A DNA stretch of 21,034 nt from Myxococcales bacterium. Lineage in GTDB: Bacteria; Myxococcota; Polyangia; Fen-1088. The stretch covers positions 28,899 through 49,932 of the forward strand of contig PMCR01000562.1 in the NCBI GenBank assembly GCA_003155465.1, given 5' to 3'. Both the position numbers and the translations under genes were made by a program. Below are positions 15,306 through 21,034 of this stretch, piece by piece (the stretch's first letter is position 1; every line of letters starts with the position of its first letter). The notes below the pieces were generated by a model. It worked only from the letters and a program-made list of their open reading frames with translations, was not told the DNA's origin and ran no database searches.

Positions 15306-15310
15306 GGAGA
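15306..15310 (+). promoter_or_regulatory. Shine-Dalgarno sequence of the GH3 lipoprotein gene
   Basis: GGAGA seven bases before the ATG at 15318. It supports this start, which also opens directly into a lipoprotein signal peptide. Confidence 0.65.
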
Positions 15311-15317
15311 TTTCCAC

Positions 15318-18026
15318 ATGCACCAATCCCTTTCCGGTTTTTCGCGTCACGCGGCCCTTGCCGTGATGCTGCTTGGTTCTGTCGTCGGCTGCAAGCTTGC
15401 TGCCCCGAGCAGCGGCCCCGCAGGCACTTCCGGGTCGAATGGCGGCAGCAATGGAAGTGGCGGTGGCGGCGGAAACACGGGCTCCAATGGAAACACCGGC
15501 GGCACGTCCGGACCGGGTGGCACGGCCGGCAAGGGCGGGACGAGTAGCGCGAGCAGTGCGAGCAGCGCGGGTGGCACGGCCGGCACGACCAGCACGGGTG
15601 GCACGACCAGCACGGGCGGCACGACCAGCACGGGCGGCGCGACCAGCGCGGGTGGCAAGGGCGGGACGAGTAGTGCGAGCAGCGTGGGCGGTGTGGGTGG
15701 CACCAGCAGCGCGGGCGGCACGAGGATCTCGGGCGGCTCGGGTGGCTCCGGCGGCGCGGGTGGATCGAGCAGCTCAACCCCGTCGACGGTGGTCAAGGCG
15801 TCCTGTGGCGACGCGACCCTGCCCGCTGATCCGAAGATGCCGGGCTACCCGGCCGACCAACACACCAAGTTCCAAGCCCAGGCCGCCGCGACGGTGGCGA
15901 ACCTTTCGCTGACTGAAAAGGCCCAGCAAATGCGGGGCACGGATCCGGGGACTGACACGTCCAGGAACTGGACCGACACTTTCCGCCAGCCCGACAACAC
16001 TTCGAAGAGCATCAAGGGGTTCTGTTTCCGGGACGGTCCCCGTGGGGTCAATCTGGACGCACCTATTCAGGCCACCGGCGCCTCGCACGGCAAGTCCACC
16101 GTGTTCCCGGTTGCCATGGCGCGCGGGGCGGCGTGGGATGTGGATCTCGAGTACCGAATTGGCCAGGCCATTGGCGGCGAAATGGTGGCTGCCAGCCAGA
16201 CCATGCTGCTGGCACCGACCGCGAACATCCTGCGGCACCCGCTGTGGGGACGCGCGCAGGAGACATATGGGGAGGATCCGTTCCAGCTAGGCCGGCTGGG
16301 CACGGCCATGGTCGCGGGCGTTCAAAACTACGTACCGGCGTGCGCCAAGCACTACGCCGGAAACAACATCGAGAATCTTCGAGCGTCGTTGAACGCTTCG
16401 ATGGACGAGCAGACCCTGCGCGAGATCTACGCGCGGCATTTCGAGATGATGATCAAGGATGGCGGCGTGGCCTGCATCATGGCCGCCTACAATAAGGTCA
16501 ATGGCACCAGCTGCACGCAGAATGCGCATCTCTTGAATGATATCTTGCGCACTGACTTCGGTTTCACTGGGTTCGTGCTGTCCGACTGGTGGGCCATGCC
16601 CGGTGGAAATCAGGGAACGCCGAACGCCCAATACGCCGCTGGGGCAATCACCGCGGGACTGGACATGGAGCTCCCCTGGAATTTCCACTTCAGCACGATC
16701 GAAAACATCGTCGGGTCGTCGGTACAGCAGTCCCAGATCGACACGGCGGTCAAGCGCATCTTGGAACAGAAATACCGCTTTGGCGTGGACAAGGGCACGG
16801 GCCTGCAAAAATCCTCGGTAGGATTCGGCGGCGGATCAATCACCGGCAACGACGCGAACATCACCCTCGCGCAAGAGGCCGCTACGAAGTCGATGGTCCT
16901 GCTTGAGAACAAGGACAATACCCTGCCCATCAGCAGCTCGGTGGCCAAGATCGCGGTGGTGGGCAAGAAGCTGGAGTACTGGTCTCCAGTGAACACCAGC
17001 GGCGTGGCCACCGGCCCTGGCATCAACAATCGTGGGGATGATGTCAACAATGGCATCATCGACTTCGCCAATGGCGTCCGGGTGGGCGACGTGGGCAGCA
17101 GCCGGGTCAATTTCGATTCGAGCAAGGCGATTGGGCCGTGCGCGGGAATCAAGGCGGCCGCTGGATCCGCCACAGTCACCTGCGGCAACAATTCCACGGA
17201 CGCCGCTGGCGCGGATCTCATCGTGGTGATTGCAGGGCTCACCCCCTATGACGAAGGCGAGGAATACAACAACAGCGGTGACCGCACCAATCTCTCCCTC
17301 GACGGCAAGGACAACGGCAAGGGCAACTCAGGCGTTCAGAACAAGCTGATCACGGACGTGGTCGCGATGGGCAAGCCCGTGGTCGTCGTGCTCGAAGGCG
17401 GCAGCGTCATCGACATGCCTTGGAAGGACTCGGTCAAGGCGATCGTGATGGCATGGTATCCCGGCATGGTCGGCGGCACGGCACTCGGCCAGCTGCTCTT
17501 CGGCAAAGCCAATTTCAGCGGGAAGCTCCCCATCTCCTGGCCCACTGCGCTCGGCGATCTGCCAGCGTTCAACTCCGGCACCAGCACGACCATGGATTAC
17601 TACCTAGGGTACCGCTACTTCGACAAGCAGGGCAAGAAGCCTCTCTACTCGTTCGGCTACGGCCTGAGCTACACCAAGTTCGACTATAGCAACCTGGTGG
17701 TTCCCTGCAGCGACGTAACCAAGAATGGGGTGGTGAACGTTTCGGCGGATGTCACCAACTCGGGAACCGTGAAAGGGGACGAAGTGGTCCTGCTGTTCGT
17801 GTCCTATCCCAATACCACCAAGAAGCGGCCGGCTAGGGAGCTGAAGGGCTTTGCCCGGGTGTCGCTCGATCCTGGGGCCAAGAAGACCGTCCAGATCCCT
17901 GTCCGGGTTTCCGATCTCAAGTTCTACGACACCAGCGGCTGGGCGGTCGAATCGGGCCCGGTGACGATCATGGTTGGCCCCAGCTCGGCGAGCTTGCCTC
18001 TTTCCGACACCGTCACCGTAAAGTGA
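15318..18026 (+). CDS. Family 3 glycoside hydrolase (beta-glucosidase type) lipoprotein with low-complexity stalk
   Basis: 902 residues from the ATG at 15318. The signal peptide ends in a lipobox (SVVGC, lipidated Cys25). A Gly/Ser/Thr stalk fills about 30-157. The GH3 N-terminal barrel (about 165-500) shows RDGPRGV, the substrate-contact KHYAGN, and the nucleophile Asp423 in GFVLSDWW. The GH3 C-terminal sandwich starts near 510 (SMVLLENKDNTLPI near 525); GEE within DEGEEY (about 645-650) with DR downstream is a plausible acid/base region. A fibronectin III-like domain closes the protein (about 780-895, including ELKGFARVSLDPGAKKTVQIPV spread over its strands). GH3 enzymes release terminal beta-linked glucose, xylose or N-acetylglucosamine; the Fn3 domain favours beta-glucosidase/xylosidase over N-acetylglucosaminidase. 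The lipid anchor and stalk suggest cell-surface display. A beta-barrel gene follows after 54 bases. Confidence 0.92.
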   Translation: MHQSLSGFSRHAALAVMLLGSVVGCKLAAPSSGPAGTSGSNGGSNGSGGGGGNTGSNGNTGGTSGPGGTAGKGGTSSASSASSAGGTAGTTSTGGTTSTGGTTSTGGATSAGGKGGTSSASSVGGVGGTSSAGGTRISGGSGGSGGAGGSSSSTPSTVVKASCGDATLPADPKMPGYPADQHTKFQAQAAATVANLSLTEKAQQMRGTDPGTDTSRNWTDTFRQPDNTSKSIKGFCFRDGPRGVNLDAPIQATGASHGKSTVFPVAMARGAAWDVDLEYRIGQAIGGEMVAASQTMLLAPTANILRHPLWGRAQETYGEDPFQLGRLGTAMVAGVQNYVPACAKHYAGNNIENLRASLNASMDEQTLREIYARHFEMMIKDGGVACIMAAYNKVNGTSCTQNAHLLNDILRTDFGFTGFVLSDWWAMPGGNQGTPNAQYAAGAITAGLDMELPWNFHFSTIENIVGSSVQQSQIDTAVKRILEQKYRFGVDKGTGLQKSSVGFGGGSITGNDANITLAQEAATKSMVLLENKDNTLPISSSVAKIAVVGKKLEYWSPVNTSGVATGPGINNRGDDVNNGIIDFANGVRVGDVGSSRVNFDSSKAIGPCAGIKAAAGSATVTCGNNSTDAAGADLIVVIAGLTPYDEGEEYNNSGDRTNLSLDGKDNGKGNSGVQNKLITDVVAMGKPVVVVLEGGSVIDMPWKDSVKAIVMAWYPGMVGGTALGQLLFGKANFSGKLPISWPTALGDLPAFNSGTSTTMDYYLGYRYFDKQGKKPLYSFGYGLSYTKFDYSNLVVPCSDVTKNGVVNVSADVTNSGTVKGDEVVLLFVSYPNTTKKRPARELKGFARVSLDPGAKKTVQIPVRVSDLKFYDTSGWAVESGPVTIMVGPSSASLPLSDTVTVK
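15585..15656 (+). repeat. Four tandem 18-bp repeats encoding Thr-Thr-Ser-Thr-Gly-Gly
   Basis: Unit ACGACCAGCACGGGCGGC: the second and third copies are identical, the first differs at one base and the fourth at three. In frame inside the stalk of the GH3 lipoprotein, so copy-number change would alter stalk length only. Confidence 0.9.
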
Positions 18027-18080
18027 TCGCCTGCGGAGTCTCTTGACCCGGACATGGCTTTCGTCTTGGATAGGTCCCTC

Positions 18081-19862
18081 ATGAAACCCACACACGCTCG
18101 ATCCGCTCTGCTGTCGGCCGTCCTCTGCTTGGCGCCGGCGATTGCCCTGATCCTCAACTCTGCGCCAGCAGAGGCCAAGAAGCCCGCCGCGGCAGAGGCC
18201 AAGAAGGCCAAGCCCGCCGCGACGCCCGCGCGGAAGAAGGCGGCCCCCACGCAGCGAGGAAAGAAGGCGGCCGACACGGCTGTAGGCGCCACCCCTGCTT
18301 CCAAAGCAAACCAAGTTTGGGAGGCTCCACCCCGCGGCGAGCTGACCGAGACTCCCCGTCCTCTGCCCCCCGAGACGAAACCCGCGCCCGCTGCCGCGCC
18401 ACCTGCCGCTCCCGCTGCCGCGCCGGTTGCCGCGCCGGTTGCCGCGCCGGTTGCCGCGCCACCTGCCGCGCCACCTGCCGCGCCGGTTGCCGCGCCACCT
18501 GCGGAAAGTCCGGCAGCACCGTCCCCGCCGCAGCCTTCTCCCCCGCCTGAAGAGGAAACCATGCCCGTGCTGGGCCCGCCACCCATTCAGTACGTCGAGC
18601 ATCTCGGGCCCAGCGCGTATCCCGGCACGCTGCGCGGCCTGTACGGCGGATCGCTGTGGCTCGAACCGTCTTTCCACGGTCTGCAGTGGCCTTTCATGAC
18701 AAAAACCGGGGTTGGTATTTCTGGCTCGGCGTGGGTCGACAGCGGCTACGAGCAGATCACGCGCGGTCCCGCCGCACCGAACACGGTCAGGTGGTTGCAG
18801 CAAGGCCGGGCGGTCTTGCGTGTCACGCCGACCTATGCCAGTGGCCGATTTTTCATCCAGGCCCAGGCCGAGCTAGTCGCCAACCAGGCCCAAAGCAAGT
18901 CACAGTCGAACCCCAACTCTGGGATCGTCGACACGGACGATCTATGGCTTCGCGTCGGTTGGTGGAACTTCTTCGACCTGAAGATCGGCCGTTTTGAAGG
19001 TTGGGAAATTTACCACACCGGCATGGGGCTGGATATCAACACCCTCGAACGGAGGGGAGCCACACAGGAGGGCCTCGGTGGCAGCAACGTCAACCAGCCC
19101 GACTACTACGGAGTAACCTATCTGCACGACCGGCCCACTGGCGAGGGACTTGGCAACGTGGCGTTCCACTTCTTCTGGAGTTGGTTTGAACGTTCCGAGG
19201 TTCTCGTGCGACTCGGAACCGCCGATGTGCAGACGAATAGCGACAATTCATTGGGTGTCCGTGCGACCGACATCCTGGACCTTGGATGGCTCAAGCTCAA
19301 AGTCGGCGGAGAGTACCTCAGAGTCACGCGAGGGCAGGACCAGGTGCTCACCGCCACCAACGACGACGGAAGTCCGGTCGTGGATTCGAACGGAAACACT
19401 GTTCAAATCAAGAAGGATAGCCCGTACCGGAAGAAGCAATACGGCGTGGGCGGGTCCTTCCAGTTCATTGTTGACCCCTATTTTGAATACGGCGGAAACA
19501 TCGGCCTAGGCTGGACGTCAGAAACCGACAACGAGGGCAACGCCAATGGACTGGCCACCTTCAAGACTCTTAGTATCGGCAATTTCGCGAATTACCGTGT
19601 CGCCAGGGACATGCTGGTCGGCGGCGGCGTGAATTGGACGGCGCAGTCCGACAGCCACAGGGATTCCAACGGCAATGTCGACGAAACCAGGCACCTGCAG
19701 ATCTTTGCTGCCGTTCAGTATCTGGTTGCCAAGCAGCTTTTCCTCAAGGCCGTGGTCGCCTATGCCCGATCGGACTACGCGATTAGCTTCGCCACACCGA
19801 GCACGTCGGTCTGGAGCGACGACATGTGGAGCGCGCGTCTCCGCCTGATGTATTTGTACTAG
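18081..19862 (+). CDS. Outer-membrane beta-barrel protein with Lys/Ala/Pro-rich N-terminal region
   Basis: 593 residues from the ATG at 18081, where a signal peptide begins cleanly (MKPTHARSALLSAVLCLAP...AEA, cut near residue 32); an in-frame ATG at 18054 would add nine residues before it. The mature N-terminus is Lys/Ala-rich (about 33-65), then Pro/Ala/Val-rich (about 92-158), an extended periplasmic segment. From about 190 on the sequence alternates hydrophobic and polar residues with many aromatics (GSAWVDSGYEQ, LRVGWWNFFDLKIGRFEGWE), as in porin-like barrels, and ends in LMYLY, a typical barrel C-terminal signature with terminal aromatic residue. The Lys/Pro-rich region could contact peptidoglycan or span the periplasm. 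Lying 54 bases after the GH3 gene, it may share its transcript and import or sense the sugars released; that link is inference. No specific porin family is claimed. Confidence 0.82.
   Translation: MKPTHARSALLSAVLCLAPAIALILNSAPAEAKKPAAAEAKKAKPAATPARKKAAPTQRGKKAADTAVGATPASKANQVWEAPPRGELTETPRPLPPETKPAPAAAPPAAPAAAPVAAPVAAPVAAPPAAPPAAPVAAPPAESPAAPSPPQPSPPPEEETMPVLGPPPIQYVEHLGPSAYPGTLRGLYGGSLWLEPSFHGLQWPFMTKTGVGISGSAWVDSGYEQITRGPAAPNTVRWLQQGRAVLRVTPTYASGRFFIQAQAELVANQAQSKSQSNPNSGIVDTDDLWLRVGWWNFFDLKIGRFEGWEIYHTGMGLDINTLERRGATQEGLGGSNVNQPDYYGVTYLHDRPTGEGLGNVAFHFFWSWFERSEVLVRLGTADVQTNSDNSLGVRATDILDLGWLKLKVGGEYLRVTRGQDQVLTATNDDGSPVVDSNGNTVQIKKDSPYRKKQYGVGGSFQFIVDPYFEYGGNIGLGWTSETDNEGNANGLATFKTLSIGNFANYRVARDMLVGGGVNWTAQSDSHRDSNGNVDETRHLQIFAAVQYLVAKQLFLKAVVAYARSDYAISFATPSTSVWSDDMWSARLRLMYLY
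18393..18500 (+). repeat. Nine tandem 12-bp repeats encoding Ala/Pro/Val tetrapeptides
   Basis: Units of GCCGCGCCGGTT or GCCGCGCCACCT (one GCCGCTCCCGCT), encoding AAPV or AAPP, lie within the Pro/Ala-rich periplasmic segment of the barrel protein. The order of unit types suggests past duplication of blocks. Confidence 0.9.
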
Positions 19863-19867
19863 TACTA
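19860..19867. other. Palindromic TAGTACTA holding both converging stop codons
   Basis: The barrel gene's TAG (19860-19862) and the lon TAG (19865-19867 on the minus strand) sit in one perfect 8-bp palindrome, with two bases between stops. No terminator can fit between the genes, so transcripts must overlap into the opposing coding region. Confidence 0.8.
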
Positions 19868-21034
19868 AGCGCGGGCGGCGGTGCCCTCGGGCGGCCCCGA
19901 ATCCGGCCCCGGCACCACCACCGGCATTGACTCCAGGGTCAGCTCCAGGGCCTCCTGGATGCGCTTGACAAAGACCAATTCCAGATCCCTGCGCACGCTC
20001 TCCGGAATGTCGACCATGTCCTTGCGATTGCGGTCTGGAAGGATCACGCGCCTGATCCCGGCCCGATGCGCGGCCAGGACCTTCTCTTTGATCCCGCCCA
20101 CCGGCAGCACGCTGCCACGCAAGGTGATCTCGCCGGTCATGGCCACATCCCCGCGCACGCGACGGCCGGTGAGCAACGAAGCCAGGGCCACGATCATGGC
20201 CACTCCCGCCGACGGGCCGTCCTTTGACACGGCCCCGGCCGGCACGTGCAGATGCACGTCCAGCTTCTCGAAATCCGGGTTGAGGTTGAACTCCTCGACA
20301 TGGGTGCGCACCCACGACAGGGCCGCGCGCGCCGATTCCTTCATCACGTCGCCCAGGTGACCGGTGAGGATGAGATTGCCCTTGCCCTGCATCTGCGATG
20401 CCTCGATGAACAGGATGTCGCCGCCGGTCGGCATCCAGGCCAGTCCGGTCGCCACCCCGGGCACCTCGGTTCGTTCGGCCACCTCGGAGAAGAACTTCTG
20501 CGGCCCCAAAAAATCGGCGATCTGCGCGGCATCCAGCTTGGGCTGATAGGGCAAGCTCTCCGCCACCTTGACCGCGACGCCGCGGATGACATTGGCCACC
20601 TCGCGCTCCAGGTTGCGCACTCCCGCCTCGCGTGTGTACTGCTCGATGATCGTGGTCAGGCTTTCCTCGTCGAAGCTGATCTGCGTCTCATCCAGTCCGT
20701 GCTCGGTGATCTGCTTGGGCACCAGGTGCCGCTTGGCGATCTCCAGCTTCTCTTCGCGCGTGTAGCCCGGAATCTCCAGCACCTCCATGCGGTCGAGCAG
20801 CGCGGGCGGAATGGTCTCCAGCGTGTTGGCCGTGGCAATGAAGATCACGGCGGACAGGTCGAAGTTGACCTCAAGGTAGTGGTCGGAAAACGCGTTGTTC
20901 TGTTCGGGGTCGAGGACCTCCAGCAGGGCGGCCGCCGGATCGCCGCGGAAGTCTGCCCCCAGCTTGTCGATCTCGTCCAGCATGAACACCGGGTTGTGCG
21001 TGCCCACCCGCCGCATGCCCTGGATGATCCGGCC
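19865..21034 (-). CDS. lon: Lon protease, C-terminal part, 5' end outside window
   Basis: The frame is open to the right edge: bases 21017-21034 still encode the Lon sequence GRIIQG before MRRVGTHNP, so the ATG at 21016 is internal. The visible 389 residues start in the AAA+ module just before Walker B (VFMLDEIDK) and include sensor sequence (FIATANTLETIPPALLDRME) and the helical lid (TREAGVRNLER). The protease domain has GLAWMPTGGDILFIEA, the catalytic Ser in KDGPSAGVAM and the catalytic Lys in VGGIKEKVLAAHRAG, a complete Ser-Lys dyad. Lon degrades misfolded and some regulatory proteins in the cytoplasm, powered by ATP. Myxobacteria often have two Lon proteins; which this is cannot be told from the part seen. 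The C-terminal extension after the domain is short, acidic to Pro-rich. Confidence 0.96.
   Translation of the reverse strand, partial: GRIIQGMRRVGTHNPVFMLDEIDKLGADFRGDPAAALLEVLDPEQNNAFSDHYLEVNFDLSAVIFIATANTLETIPPALLDRMEVLEIPGYTREEKLEIAKRHLVPKQITEHGLDETQISFDEESLTTIIEQYTREAGVRNLEREVANVIRGVAVKVAESLPYQPKLDAAQIADFLGPQKFFSEVAERTEVPGVATGLAWMPTGGDILFIEASQMQGKGNLILTGHLGDVMKESARAALSWVRTHVEEFNLNPDFEKLDVHLHVPAGAVSKDGPSAGVAMIVALASLLTGRRVRGDVAMTGEITLRGSVLPVGGIKEKVLAAHRAGIRRVILPDRNRKDMVDIPESVRRDLELVFVKRIQEALELTLESMPVVVPGPDSGPPEGTAARA

Noticed and set aside
15585..15656. CRISPR-like array
   Set aside because: Repeats are contiguous with no spacers and in frame in a coding sequence.
17604..18803. 399-residue minus-strand open frame, Arg/Gly-rich
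   Set aside because: Its repeats are the reverse complement of the Pro/Ala repeats in the barrel gene; no independent support.

Overview
The window is GC-rich, densely coding DNA of Myxococcota (myxobacterial, formerly Deltaproteobacteria) character. This is inferred from gene content, not from a search: a Ser/Thr kinase with an extracytoplasmic PEGA domain beside a TPR/PEGA membrane protein, a giant Cys-rich lipoprotein on a Gly/Ser stalk, a second lipoprotein hydrolase with a Gly/Ser/Thr stalk, and a fused membrane/spermidine-synthase-like protein. Fourteen protein genes are supported; those at both edges are cut by the window. I see no rRNA, tRNA, CRISPR array, insertion sequence or phage gene.

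Bases 1-4537 (+) are a tightly packed set, probably one operon: the 3' part of dnaK, dnaJ, an M50 site-2-protease-type membrane protease, a zinc-ribbon single-pass membrane protein, a SpoU/TrmH-type RNA methyltransferase and an Lgt-type prolipoprotein diacylglyceryl transferase. Gaps are 0-6 bases or stop/start overlaps. After an 80-base gap holding an inverted repeat that abuts the start codon comes a 928-residue lipoprotein made mostly of repeated Cys-rich modules (4618-7404).

Bases 7405-7711 are a non-coding stretch between converging genes. From 12862 down to 7712 the minus strand carries, in transcription order, a monoheme cytochrome c, a zinc-ribbon/Tudor-like protein, an RlmD-type 23S rRNA methyltransferase, the PEGA kinase and its TPR/PEGA partner.

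Bases 12940-19862 (+) hold the spermidine-synthase-like membrane protein, divergent from the cytochrome gene; then a family 3 glycoside hydrolase lipoprotein; then an outer-membrane beta-barrel protein with a Lys/Ala/Pro-rich N-terminal region. The barrel gene ends tail-to-tail, with two bases between stops, against the 3' part of lon (minus strand), which runs off the right edge.

The dominant theme is the cell envelope: lipoprotein maturation, two lipoproteins with low-complexity stalks, a barrel protein, an intramembrane protease and a transmembrane kinase pair, set among proteostasis (dnaK, dnaJ, lon) and RNA-modification genes. No known defence or mobile system is visible. The best candidates for something undescribed are the Cys-rich modular lipoprotein, the kinase/TPR-PEGA pair, the spermidine-synthase-like protein that seems to lack its catalytic Asp, and the divergent Lgt.
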